From assembly GCA_002729885.1 (NCBI GenBank), contig PBUB01000028.1:62001-126000 (forward strand): 64,000 nucleotides of DNA, read 5' to 3'. The notes beneath the pieces are model-generated. The model was not told the DNA's origin and ran no database searches. It saw nothing but the letters and a program-made list of their open reading frames with translations. The first letter of the stretch is position 1, and the number at the start of each line of letters is the position of its first letter. Below, piece by piece: positions 37,606-45,450 of this stretch. Made by a program: the position numbers and the translations under genes. Source of the DNA: Spirochaetaceae bacterium (GTDB taxonomy: Bacteria; Spirochaetota; Leptospiria; Leptospirales; Leptonemataceae).

Positions 37606-37962
37606 TTAGTGCAAATACGGCTCCAGATCTTCCGGCACCGGCATGGGGCGCACAGGACTAACATTGGCGCCGCCTGTGTTTCCCAGAGGGACCCAGATTC
37701 TAGACACCACCAGTGAAGCTACAATGCGAAAGATCTGTCCAAGCATTTCTTTTACATCGCCGCGGTGGTATCCTACTTTGAACATCCACCAGTGAGACCT
37801 GGTATGAGCGATCACATAGGGCTGGCTGAGAATATGAACTCTCTCCAGCCTGTAGAAGGCCCGGTCCCATTCCCTCCTGTTATAGAAGCCCTGCGCCAGT
37901 GCCATTTCTTCCTTCAGTTTCTCTGACTGCCTTTTCGGCATTTTCCATGTTGTTAGATTCAT
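37606..37962 (-). CDS. DUF3703-family protein
   Basis: A 118-residue protein with the DUF3703 pattern: LERVHILSQPYVIAHTRSHW, then FKVGYHRGD, GQIFRIVAS and the C-terminal VPLGNTGGANVS with PMPVPEDL. Family function is unknown; conserved histidines suggest a cofactor or metal. A start at 37962 or at the internal ATG (37941) is possible since neither has a clear ribosome-binding site. It is the first gene of a pair with the metallo-hydrolase. Confidence 0.82.
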   Translation of the reverse strand: MNLTTWKMPKRQSEKLKEEMALAQGFYNRREWDRAFYRLERVHILSQPYVIAHTRSHWWMFKVGYHRGDVKEMLGQIFRIVASLVVSRIWVPLGNTGGANVSPVRPMPVPEDLEPYLH

Positions 37963-38067
37963 GCAGTTATTCTAGTCTGTCCCCTAGCCAAAAACTTGAA
38001 GAAACTGGCTATTTGCACACAATCCGGATAGAGCTCCAGGCGGGCACCTCAAACGATTGATATTGAC

Positions 38068-38877
38068 TTGAATGCCGTCAGTTGCGAGAATCTGCCTGCG
38101 CCGATGAAAGAGTCCAACGTAAAACATCTACTACTGTTTCCGGATCGTTCACTATTTGTAGGGGCTCTTTCAGACAACGGAATGCATTCGCATCATGCAT
38201 TACAGATTGTATGCAGTCAGGAGCCGGTTTCCATTCAGACAGAAAAAGGAACGCTGGAATCCTCGCTCACCGTAATTGCTCCCAATGTCAGACATGCGGT
38301 TTCCGGGAATCATCCGGCTCAAAGCATCCTTTTGATCGATGGCGAAAGTTCGCTGTGTCAGTCCATTGAGGCCAGCACTCTGGTGAAAAACGATGTGCTT
38401 ACTCTTGAATATCCTGCCAGTTTTCCATCATTGATTTCACCGGGCTGCCAGTCTTCGCTTGAATGGATGGATGCACTTCTGAGCAAGCTTCCTGGAAATC
38501 CCCATACTTCCAGGCCGGTTTCGCTGGATCCTCGCATCGCATCTGCCTGCGCCTATATTCAGAAAGATCCAGACCTGAAGGCATCCCTTATTGAACTGGC
38601 ACAGCATACGGGGCTATCCGAAGGACGATTTACCCATCTGTTTAAAGAGCAGATGGGCATTCCTCTGCGAAAATACATTCTATGGTTGCGACTGCGAAAA
38701 TCTGTGTCTGCTCTGCAGCATGGCATGTCCCTGACCGATGCAGCCCATGAGGCCGGCTTCGCCGATCAGGCCCATATGAGTCGAAGCTTCAAAGAAAGCT
38801 TTGGCTCAAGCCCCGCCGATCTTCTAACGGCCCGGGGTAACGTTCGCATAACATTCTGCCAGGATGGGGCCGATTGA
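38068..38877 (+). CDS. AraC-family transcriptional regulator with cupin-like sensor
   Basis: A 269-residue regulator. The first part (HSHHALQIV near 50) looks like a cupin sensor. The C-terminal 100 residues carry two helix-turn-helix motifs: LIELAQHTGLSEGRFTHLFK, then the AraC signature EAGFADQAHMSRSFKESFG. The start is uncertain: ATG at 38068 gives 269 residues and ATG at 38104 gives 257, and neither has a clear ribosome-binding site. It is divergent from the DUF3703/metallo-hydrolase pair, so that pair is a plausible target. Confidence 0.85.
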   Translation: MNAVSCENLPAPMKESNVKHLLLFPDRSLFVGALSDNGMHSHHALQIVCSQEPVSIQTEKGTLESSLTVIAPNVRHAVSGNHPAQSILLIDGESSLCQSIEASTLVKNDVLTLEYPASFPSLISPGCQSSLEWMDALLSKLPGNPHTSRPVSLDPRIASACAYIQKDPDLKASLIELAQHTGLSEGRFTHLFKEQMGIPLRKYILWLRLRKSVSALQHGMSLTDAAHEAGFADQAHMSRSFKESFGSSPADLLTARGNVRITFCQDGAD

Positions 38878-38895
38878 TCGGGAGGTCAATGGGCT

Positions 38896-39000
38896 CTGCA
38901 ACCGGCCGGGTTCGTCTTTGCGCTCTCAGCTGCCATAAGGCGAACCCGTCCCGCAGCGCTGCAACGACCGAGTTCGCATTTGCCCCAACCGCTGCCATAA
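38896..39000. repeat. Imperfect direct repeat, two copies of about 43 bp
   Basis: Copies at 38896-38938 and 38959-39000 both begin CTGCAAC and end GCTGCCATAA, with a matching GTTCG and TTTGC in between. They lie between the AraC and MerR genes, outside any convincing coding frame. A palindrome follows immediately. Confidence 0.7.
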
Positions 39001-39003
39001 ACC

Positions 39004-39023
39004 GCACCGCATAGATGCGGTGC
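39004..39023. terminator. Perfect palindrome between convergent genes, possible terminator
   Basis: Arms GCACCGCAT (39004-39012) and ATGCGGTGC (39015-39023) are separated by AG. It lies between the convergent araC-type and merR-type genes. No T-run follows on either strand, so a protein-binding role is equally possible. Confidence 0.4.
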
Positions 39024-39042
39024 TTCGGAGTATATGTGACGC

Positions 39043-39636
39043 TTATCGCCTGGAACGGGATGTGGTTTTACTGCCATTCAGGTTTTCTCTGGATCTCTGG
39101 CCGGACCGTGTTCGAGAATCAATACGCCTCTTCGGCCTGGTTTCCCCCTTTCCATTCGTCGAGCTCCTGGTCTTTATGGCATCGGCAGCTTCGCTTTTCT
39201 TTTTCGTACCACCTTCAATGCCTATCGCCATGGCTTTCTCTTGCATGGAATGCACAATTTCCTGGATTCCTTCGCTGCCTTTATGCGGATTGCTTCTGCA
39301 ATGATTTAGCAAGGCAGATACATCGCCGCGAATCTGCTGAAGTGTCTGGATCTTTTCGTCCAGTTCTTCCAGTTTCATCGCCATTTTCTCTTCCATGACA
39401 TCCGATGCTTCCTTTCTGGATCTGCCCAGCAACTGAAGGAAGTTCCGAATTTCGAAGAGGCTGAATCCCAGTTTTTTCACACGATCCACAAAGACCAGGG
39501 AATACAGCGCATTTTCGCCGTATTCCTTGTAGCTATTTTCCCTTCTTTGTTCTGCCTGGATAAGGCCATACTTTTCATAGTAGCGAATGGTATGTCGACT
39601 TATGCCGGTGCGTTTGGATAGTTCCAGAATTAGCAT
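39043..39636 (-). CDS. MerR-family transcriptional regulator with basic C-terminal tail
   Basis: A 197-residue regulator. The winged helix-turn-helix is at the start (LSKRTGISRHTIRYYEKYGL), followed by the usual second part FVDRVKKLGFSLFEIRNFL and a coiled-coil dimer helix (MKLEELDEKIQTLQQIR). A single Cys in LLNHCRSNPHKG lies where metal- or thiol-sensing members have ligands. The last 60 residues are an unusual Ser/Arg/Lys-rich tail (for example ETRPKRRIDSRTRSGQRSR). ATG at 39636 has GGAG 6 bases upstream. A MerR-type promoter lies just upstream on the opposite strand. Confidence 0.9.
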   Translation of the reverse strand: MLILELSKRTGISRHTIRYYEKYGLIQAEQRRENSYKEYGENALYSLVFVDRVKKLGFSLFEIRNFLQLLGRSRKEASDVMEEKMAMKLEELDEKIQTLQQIRGDVSALLNHCRSNPHKGSEGIQEIVHSMQEKAMAIGIEGGTKKKSEAADAIKTRSSTNGKGETRPKRRIDSRTRSGQRSRENLNGSKTTSRSRR

Positions 39637-40034
39637 TTCTTGCTCCAGATCCCATGTCTAACGTTCGGTTTACAATCGGTCAGTGATTTTTTCCATCTTT
39701 CTCACTTTTTTTCGATTCCAGCCTTGACATTAGAGTTAGCTCTAAGGTGTAGAATGACACATCAATTGCGGAATTCTACGGGCAAGCGGAATCCATTGAT
39801 TCTGGCACCGGACTTTATTGTTGTTTCGGATTGAATGCCTCCGGCTGTGGGTGACTGGATTCGCGTCGTGGAGCTACGTCTGGAAGTTTTTACTTTCATG
39901 GCATTGGCCGCGGGTATCTGAACGCTGGTGGCTTTGAAAAGGCCAGGACCCTGGCTTTCAGGCAATTGATGATGTAATGAGAAGCGATTCTGGAAATCGC
40001 GTAATTCAGACGAAGTAATTTGGAGGAGAAAGGA
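39637..40034. other. Gap between the MerR gene and the DJ-1-like lipoprotein gene
   Basis: A 398-base divergent intergenic region. It holds the MerR-type promoter (39724-39755) and then about 280 bases of leader before the DJ-1-like start. Short frames here (39755-39834 plus, 39762-40073 minus) have no recognisable family or ribosome-binding site, so no gene is called. Confidence 0.55.
39724..39755 (+). promoter_or_regulatory. MerR-type promoter with operator
   Basis: A consensus -35 TTGACA (39724-39729) and a -10 TAGAAT (39750-39755) are 20 bases apart, longer than the normal 17. The spacer contains the perfect dyad TTAGAG-TTAG-CTCTAA (39730-39745). Over-long spacers with a central dyad are the hallmark of promoters untwisted by MerR-family activators. 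It points towards the DJ-1-like gene and is 88 bases from the divergent merR start. Confidence 0.85.
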
Positions 40035-40943
40035 ATGATAAAAACTATCAGAAGTCCAGAGGGGACACGGCAAAATAGGACAGTGGAGCCAGAGCAGACA
40101 AAGCCAATAAAAAGAAAGTTAAGGACAGTGATTGCTACACGCATCGCATCTGTTGCGCTTTTGGCAACAGCATCTGTATTAATGTCTGCGGCCTGCAGCA
40201 AACAGGTTATCGGAGAACCTCCCATTCAGGATAGTCCTGCTAGAGAGGCACTGGGAAATAAGAAGGTACTGATCGTAATATCTGCGTATCCAACATACGG
40301 TGAGTTAGATAGGCCCACAGGATACTGGCTTTCTGAAGTAACTCACTTCTATCATGTATTGGCCAGACATGGAATAAAAATGGATATTGCTTCCCCGGGC
40401 GGAAAGCCAGGTGTCATGGATCCAGATAGCAATGATATGGATGACTCTCTCAACGCCACCTTCTGGAACAACCCTGAACTCAAATCTCAGCTGGATAAGC
40501 CGCTAAATCCCGCAAAACTGAAAGCAGAAGATTACGGAGCGATTTACTTCGCAGGGGGTCATGGCACGATGTGGGACTTTACAGATTCCCCGGAACTGGC
40601 CAAACTTACTGCCAGGATTTACGAAAACAATGGCATTGTAAGCGCTGTATGTCATGGACCTGCAGGGCTCATTAACGTTAAGCTCTCGGATGGCAGCTAC
40701 TTGATCAAAGACCGAAAGGTTACAGGCTTTGCCAACTTCGAAGAGACTCTCGTAGGAAAAACGGATCTGGTGCCCTATCTTCTGGAGGACAAACTGAAAG
40801 AACGGGGCGGTGAATATTCCAATGCGTTCCTTCCTTTCACCTCCTATGCTGTTACGGATGGAAGACTGGTGACCGGCCAGAATCCTTTTTCTGCGAAGGA
40901 AGTGGCAGAACAGGTCATTGAAGTACTGTCGGGAAAGAATTAG
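40035..40943 (+). CDS. DJ-1/PfpI-superfamily lipoprotein (Hsp31-like)
   Basis: A 302-residue member of the class I glutamine amidotransferase-like DJ-1/PfpI superfamily. The nucleophile elbow AVCHGPAGL (Cys near 200) and the upstream AGGHGTMWDF match Hsp31/HchA-type chaperone-glyoxalase proteins. The N-terminus has an extended basic stretch, then a hydrophobic segment ending in the lipobox MSAAC (Cys near 54), implying export and lipid anchoring, which is unusual for this mostly cytoplasmic family. ATG at 40035 follows GGAGG at 8 bases. Probably controlled by the neighbouring MerR protein. A role in detoxifying reactive carbonyls or repairing glycated proteins is inferred. Confidence 0.87.
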   Translation: MIKTIRSPEGTRQNRTVEPEQTKPIKRKLRTVIATRIASVALLATASVLMSAACSKQVIGEPPIQDSPAREALGNKKVLIVISAYPTYGELDRPTGYWLSEVTHFYHVLARHGIKMDIASPGGKPGVMDPDSNDMDDSLNATFWNNPELKSQLDKPLNPAKLKAEDYGAIYFAGGHGTMWDFTDSPELAKLTARIYENNGIVSAVCHGPAGLINVKLSDGSYLIKDRKVTGFANFEETLVGKTDLVPYLLEDKLKERGGEYSNAFLPFTSYAVTDGRLVTGQNPFSAKEVAEQVIEVLSGKN

Positions 40944-40979
40944 GCGAAAAGGGAAGAGAAAAGGCTCTGAACAAATTCA

Positions 40980-41029
40980 CCACGGGAGCCTCTGGCCCCG
41001 TGGGGCTCCGGGCCCTCATGGGCCCGGAG
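40980..41029. terminator. Double GC-rich hairpin between convergent genes
   Basis: Two adjacent hairpins: CCACGGG/CCCCGTGG (40980-41003), and a 10-base perfect stem CTCCGGGCCC/GGGCCCGGAG with loop TCAT (41006-41029). They sit between the convergent DJ-1-like and ahpF genes and probably act as a bidirectional terminator. Long T-runs are absent. Confidence 0.6.
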
Positions 41030-41034
41030 GTCTG

Positions 41035-42831
41035 TCAGGCTGCTGCGCCGGCTTTTGCCTTCGCCGGTTCTGGCGCAGCATGTCGTATGAGGTAGTCAAA
41101 TGCACTCAAGGAAGCGGTAGCTCCATGCCCCAGAGCTACAACGATTTGCTTGTAAGGAACGTTGGTAACGTCCCCGCAGGCAAATACTCCCGGCACATTC
41201 GTCTGGCATTTTTCATCTACAAGGATTTCGCCCATTCGGTTCATTTCCAGGAATCCTTCTGCGAATCCGCTGTTGGGCAAAAGTCCAATCTGGACAAATA
41301 CTCCATCTACCTTCAATTCGCGAATATCCCCCGATTCCCGATCGGTGTAACGGAGTCCGGTGACTCCCTGCTCATTGGCCAGAACTTCCGTTGTCATAGC
41401 CGACTTGATTACGGAAATGTTCCCTCGGTCGGCCATACGATCCTGAAGTACCTGGTCGGCTTTCAGATCTGGCGCGAATTCGAGGACTGTAACGCTCTTT
41501 GTAATACCCGCCAGATCCAGGGCAGCCTCCACTCCAGAGTTCCCACCTCCAATTACGGCCACATCCTTACCTTTAAAGAATGGTCCATCGCAGTGAGGAC
41601 AGAAAGCCACGCCCCGGCCCACGTTTTCCATTTCGCCCGGAACATTCATTTCTCTCCAGCGAGCGCCGGTGGCCACGATGACAGTTCTGGATCGCACTTC
41701 ACGACCGGTATTCAAGCGCATGGATTTTACATCTCCCAGATCATCCATGGATTCCACACGAAGATGCTCTCGAACCACAACTCCATGCGCCTTTAGCTGC
41801 TCGGCCAGGGTTCCTGAAAGTTTGGGACCTGTAGTACTGGGAATGGCCACCAGATTTTCAATATCCATGGTGTCCTTTACCTGACCTCCCAGGCGATCCG
41901 CTATAACTGTTACCTTCAGCCCTTTTCTAGCACTGTATATGGCCGCTGCTACGCCTCCCGGGCCGCCGCCAATGATGGCCACATCAAAGATTTCGGGGGT
42001 ACTTCCTTTTCCAGATTCCGCCGAGGCCTGCCCCACTGAACCATCGGACTTCGCGCTGGCAGTAGCATCAGCCTTCGCACCGATCAACTTCCCATCCTGT
42101 CCCGGCTTTCCGGTTCCGGATACTGCCGTCGGATTCGACTCTCCTGAGGACTGATCCGAGGATGCCTGATTCACTGCTCGTTCCATGAGCCTGGAGATGA
42201 TTGTAGACGCATCCACCTTGCCGGAGCTGAAAGGTTCGCCGTTTAAAAACACTGCCGGTACTCCCTGCACATTGTATTTCTTCACAACATCGGGATACAC
42301 CGCACCATCGATCATATCGTGTCGAATAGCAGGACTTACCAGACTGAGAGAGTTGAGAGTTTGTACCACATCCGGACAGTTATGACAATCCAGAGATACT
42401 ACTGTTTCAAAGTGAAGTACACCGTTCAAACCGGCCATCATATCGATGACATCCTCATCCAGGCGAACAGGCACACCACCGGCCTGAAGAATTGCAAGAA
42501 TCAATGAATTGAATTCATGCCCACCGGGAATGCCACGAAAGCGAATGCCAGTGGCTTCTCCATCGGAGATCACAGAAAAGGACAGTCCATCCATCTGTGA
42601 ACTGGATTCAGTTTCGCTTTCGGAACCCGAGATGCCTGTTGTCTCCTCCCTGGCTGAGTGAGCCGCTACTTCAGCAAATGTCACTCGAGGCGATGCAGAT
42701 GCAATACCTTCCAGCATCCCTTTGAGCTCTTCGCGCTTTTCATGTTCGCCGGGCTCCAGGGCTAGAACTACATCTTTCTGCAGTCTTTCAAAATACTGTT
42801 TTAATTGCTCGATGAGCTGATTGTCTAACAT
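41035..42831 (-). CDS. ahpF: Alkyl hydroperoxide reductase flavoprotein subunit
   Basis: NAD(P)H-dependent disulfide reductase that regenerates AhpC. About 598 residues, longer than the typical 520. The N-terminal tandem thioredoxin-like domain has the redox motif CHNCP near 150. The FAD domain has [19 protein letters not shown], the NAD domain [15 protein letters not shown] and the active-site CPHCDGP near 410, and ends with FACGDVTN. Two insertions account for the extra length: a Ser/Glu-rich segment near 80-95 and a low-complexity Gly/Ser/Ala linker of about 70 residues before the FAD domain. ATG at 42831 has GGGAGG about 9 bases upstream. It follows ahpC by about 190 bases with its own palindrome upstream. 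Confidence 0.94.
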   Translation of the reverse strand: MLDNQLIEQLKQYFERLQKDVVLALEPGEHEKREELKGMLEGIASASPRVTFAEVAAHSAREETTGISGSESETESSSQMDGLSFSVISDGEATGIRFRGIPGGHEFNSLILAILQAGGVPVRLDEDVIDMMAGLNGVLHFETVVSLDCHNCPDVVQTLNSLSLVSPAIRHDMIDGAVYPDVVKKYNVQGVPAVFLNGEPFSSGKVDASTIISRLMERAVNQASSDQSSGESNPTAVSGTGKPGQDGKLIGAKADATASAKSDGSVGQASAESGKGSTPEIFDVAIIGGGPGGVAAAIYSARKGLKVTVIADRLGGQVKDTMDIENLVAIPSTTGPKLSGTLAEQLKAHGVVVREHLRVESMDDLGDVKSMRLNTGREVRSRTVIVATGARWREMNVPGEMENVGRGVAFCPHCDGPFFKGKDVAVIGGGNSGVEAALDLAGITKSVTVLEFAPDLKADQVLQDRMADRGNISVIKSAMTTEVLANEQGVTGLRYTDRESGDIRELKVDGVFVQIGLLPNSGFAEGFLEMNRMGEILVDEKCQTNVPGVFACGDVTNVPYKQIVVALGHGATASLSAFDYLIRHAAPEPAKAKAGAAA

Positions 42832-42870
42832 TCCTTCCGTCCTCCCTATCGTTTCTGGTTTACAGTCCAA

Positions 42871-42884
42871 TGCGAAATTTCGCA
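42871..42884. promoter_or_regulatory. Perfect 14-bp palindrome upstream of ahpF
   Basis: TGCGAAATTTCGCA is self-complementary across all 14 bases and lies 40 bases before the ahpF start codon. Its position suits an operator. The binding protein is unknown, and it does not match the OxyR consensus. Confidence 0.5.
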
Positions 42885-42914
42885 ACAGACCATGCTTGAT
42901 TGGAATAATTGCAG

Positions 42915-42937
42915 GCCCGGGTTTAAGCCGCCCGGGC
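42915..42937 (-). terminator. GC-rich hairpin between ahpC and ahpF
   Basis: Perfect 7-base arms GCCCGGG/CCCGGGC enclose a 9-base loop. It lies about 80 bases after the ahpC stop, with no T-run on the minus strand. It may partly attenuate read-through into ahpF or protect ahpC mRNA ends. Confidence 0.4.
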
Positions 42938-43018
42938 AGCGGCGTTGTGTTTCAGATGCTCCCGCATTCTTGCGCACCTTATAGCGCTTAATTGAATACC
43001 GGATTTTCCTCAATAGTC

Positions 43019-43582
43019 TTAGATCTTACCTACCAGATCCAGACCGGGCTTCAGTGTTTCTTTACCTGGCTGCCAGCTTGCCGGACATACTTCGCCATCG
43101 TTTGCGGCTACATATTGAGCGGCTTTCACCTTGCGCACCAGCTCATCAGCCGAACGACCGATTCCATCGCTGTGTACTTCATAGGCTCGGATGATTCCTT
43201 CCGGATCCACCACGAAGCTACCTCGGAAAGCCAGTCCCACTTCTTCGTCCATTACATCGAATCCGCGAGTGAGCTCTCCCTTGGGATCACCCAGCATGGG
43301 GAATTGAATCTTTTTGATGGTATCGGACGCTTCATGCCATGCTTTGTGCACGAAGTGAGTGTCCGTAGATACGGAATAAACTTCCACACCAGAATTCTTG
43401 AGGTCCTGATAGTGATCGGCTACATCGCCCAGCTCCGTAGGACATACGAAGGTAAAATCAGCCGGATAGAAAAAGAATACGGCCCATTTACCTTTTACAT
43501 CTTCCGAAGAGATGGTTTTGAATTCGCCTTCATGAAAGGCTTCCAGTTTAAAATGTGGAATCGCTTGATTGATTTTTGCCAT
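43019..43582 (-). CDS. ahpC: Alkyl hydroperoxide reductase subunit C, typical 2-Cys peroxiredoxin
   Basis: Reduces hydrogen peroxide and organic hydroperoxides in the cytoplasm. The 187-residue length is standard. The peroxidatic Cys is in FTFVCPTEL (about 46) and the resolving Cys in GEVCPASW (about 166); the conserved FRGSFVVDPEG is present. ATG at 43582 has a strong AGGAGG 7 bases upstream. ahpF follows on the same strand, and a match to the OxyR site lies about 75-90 bases upstream of the start. Confidence 0.96.
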   Translation of the reverse strand: MAKINQAIPHFKLEAFHEGEFKTISSEDVKGKWAVFFFYPADFTFVCPTELGDVADHYQDLKNSGVEVYSVSTDTHFVHKAWHEASDTIKKIQFPMLGDPKGELTRGFDVMDEEVGLAFRGSFVVDPEGIIRAYEVHSDGIGRSADELVRKVKAAQYVAANDGEVCPASWQPGKETLKPGLDLVGKI

Positions 43583-43605
43583 TTGGCTACCTCCTAACTG
43601 TTGTC

Positions 43606-43670
43606 AGTATACACCGGAGGCGGGCATTTACAAAATATATTGTCTCAATAGCATCATAGCTAAAACCTAT
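43606..43670 (-). promoter_or_regulatory. Probable OxyR-activated promoter of ahpC
   Basis: On the minus strand, ATAGGTTTTAGCTAT (43656-43670) fits one half of the E. coli OxyR consensus (ATAGnTnnnAnCTAT) at every fixed position. A second, weaker half would fall at 43634-43648. A -10-like TATACT is at 43606-43611, with a poor -35 (TTTGTA) 17 bases before it. The perfect half-site centres about 63 bases before the expected start point, a normal activator position. oxyR itself is encoded about 1.7 kb upstream. Confidence 0.6.
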
Positions 43671-43736
43671 AGGCTGGATACTCCCGGACTCCCGGGCCAC
43701 TACGGCCAGCGCCGGATTAGCCGGATTTAGCCAAAG

Positions 43737-44294
43737 CTAGTGCACCTGGCAAAAGGCAATAATGGGTAGAATCCAGTCATCGCAAAAATTGATTAAACCC
43801 AGTTGGATGGCGGATGTGCCCCAGTTCACAAGGCCAATCTGAAGCCCGCCACCGACATTCACCGGAGCAATGTTGACGAAAGACCAGCCCCAGTTAATGA
43901 TTAACCCGACCTGAAGACCGGAATAGCCGGTCTGATTGGCAAGACCAACGTTTACTGCAGATAGAACAGTCTGATTCGCCAATCCGGCGCTGAGCGCCGA
44001 AAAAACAGAACGATTGAATACCCCTACATTGAGGATCGCCCGCTGGCTCTCGTTGTAACCGCCCAGATTCAAGGCGCCAAATTCGTTTTCGCCGGCGATG
44101 ATGTTTAGCTGGAGAAGACGTTCCTTTTCATCGGGTGATTGCGGCGGAATGGAAAGTTCAGCGCCTGGAAGAATGGATAGTGCCATACATGCTGGCTGCA
44201 AGCAGATCAGACAAACAATGGTATTCGCCAGTAAACGACAGTATGTTTTCAAAAGTCGGACGCTTGCTTTAATCATAAGATTCTTGAGTTCCAT
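43737..44294 (-). CDS. Surface repeat protein resembling the leptospiral LA_2272 family
   Basis: A 185-residue protein with an N-terminal signal (about residues 14-38, ending near QPACMALS). From about 75 it consists of short hydrophobic repeats of the form VGLxN: ILNVGVFNRSVFSALSAGL, AVNVGLANQTGY, LQVGLIINWG, LQIGLVNWGTSAIQLGLINF. This matches the leptospiral LA_2272-type surface repeat pattern and probably forms a stacked beta structure at the outer surface. The link is from memory of the pattern. It lies between oxyR and ahpC on the same strand, an odd place for a surface protein. The start could also be ATG at 44276; no clear ribosome-binding site helps. Confidence 0.7.
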   Translation of the reverse strand: MELKNLMIKASVRLLKTYCRLLANTIVCLICLQPACMALSILPGAELSIPPQSPDEKERLLQLNIIAGENEFGALNLGGYNESQRAILNVGVFNRSVFSALSAGLANQTVLSAVNVGLANQTGYSGLQVGLIINWGWSFVNIAPVNVGGGLQIGLVNWGTSAIQLGLINFCDDWILPIIAFCQVH

Positions 44295-44357
44295 TCTTGA
44301 AGAGGATTCATCCTTATGGTAGATTGAAAGGAATCGACAATGCAGGATCTCAAGGGA

Positions 44358-45275
44358 TCAGTCAAGCACATCCTCGGCCCCAATCAATCGGCGATCCCTT
44401 TGTTGATGCAAATCCTCCGGAACATTGGCCAGAATAGTCTCCTGAAGGGCCTTGAGCAAGCGGCTCTTGTAGAATGATTTTCCATGGACCAGTCCTATTT
44501 CTCGCACAGGCTCCGGTTCCTGGAATCGCACCACTCGATCGCTCTTTAGATTGGCAGATAGCAAAGGAAGCAATGTAGCGCCCAGTCCCTGGTCCACCAT
44601 CTTCTTGATTGTATCCAGGCTACCGCATTCAATCTTTCCTGCATTTCCCTGACCGCAGAGCTTCAACGACTGATGGCGAAAGCAGTGCTCTTCGCCCAGG
44701 AGTATCATATCGCGTCCTTGCAGTTCATCCAGGGTCATTCGCTTACCAGGAATATCTGCTTCCGGAGGAAAATAAACCACAAAGGGTTCGTAATAAAGAG
44801 GCACCTCTTCGATCATTCGTTCATTCAATGGAGTGGCCAGAATTCCAATATCCAGCTCTTCATTTTGAATCTTGTGCAAGATCTGACTGGTGGGTAACTC
44901 ATGAATAAAGAACTCTGCTTCCGGGTACTTCTGCTTGAGCTTTTTAAATATTCGCGGAAGTAGATACGATGAGACTGTAGGAATAATTCCCAGTCGAATG
45001 CGACCGCGAACTTCTCCAGATTCATCCTGAAATTCGTCCAGCAGAGCATCCGCTTCATCCAGGATACGCCTGGCATGGGCCTCTACCTTTTTCCCGGACT
45101 CTGTAAGTCTAATAGGGCTTTTCTTTCGATCGAAAAGCTCAATACCCAGTTCCTGTTCCAGTTTCTGTATTTGAATACTTAGAGTGGGCTGTGCCACCAG
45201 ACATTGTTCGGCTGCTTTTCCAAAGCTGCCCTGTCTGGCAACGGCAAGTACATATCTGAGCTGGGTCAGAGTCAT
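44358..45275 (-). CDS. oxyR: LysR-family peroxide sensor OxyR
   Basis: A 305-residue LysR-type regulator. The N-terminal helix-turn-helix contains SFGKAAEQCLVAQPTLSIQI. The two redox Cys of OxyR are present at 198 and 207 in GEEHCFRHQSLKLCGQG, almost exactly the E. coli positions 199 and 208, so hydrogen peroxide should form an intramolecular disulfide. It reads in the same direction as ahpC and ahpF downstream, and a perfect half OxyR site precedes ahpC, making peroxide-induced control of ahpCF the likely job. Confidence 0.93.
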   Translation of the reverse strand: MTLTQLRYVLAVARQGSFGKAAEQCLVAQPTLSIQIQKLEQELGIELFDRKKSPIRLTESGKKVEAHARRILDEADALLDEFQDESGEVRGRIRLGIIPTVSSYLLPRIFKKLKQKYPEAEFFIHELPTSQILHKIQNEELDIGILATPLNERMIEEVPLYYEPFVVYFPPEADIPGKRMTLDELQGRDMILLGEEHCFRHQSLKLCGQGNAGKIECGSLDTIKKMVDQGLGATLLPLLSANLKSDRVVRFQEPEPVREIGLVHGKSFYKSRLLKALQETILANVPEDLHQQRDRRLIGAEDVLD

Positions 45276-45450
45276 ATTTCAGCAATAGTCAAAAACGGCC
45301 CGGGAGACCAAGCATTTCTTGATTAATCCACTCCGTTCGATCTCGAATTATATTCATACTTTGGCTGGCAGTCATAGAATACCCGGACAGGAAAAAATAG
45401 AGCCACCTTAGGGATTGACAGTGTAATGTTACTTCATGATTTAATGGATT

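Noticed and set aside
39762-40073. 103-residue minus-strand frame next to the MerR promoter
   Set aside because: It overlaps the MerR-type promoter and the DJ-1-like start, has no ribosome-binding site and matches no known family.
43680-43735. GC-rich short inverted repeats between ahpC promoter and the surface-repeat gene
   Set aside because: Arms are short and overlapping, with no single stable hairpin that could be supported by eye.
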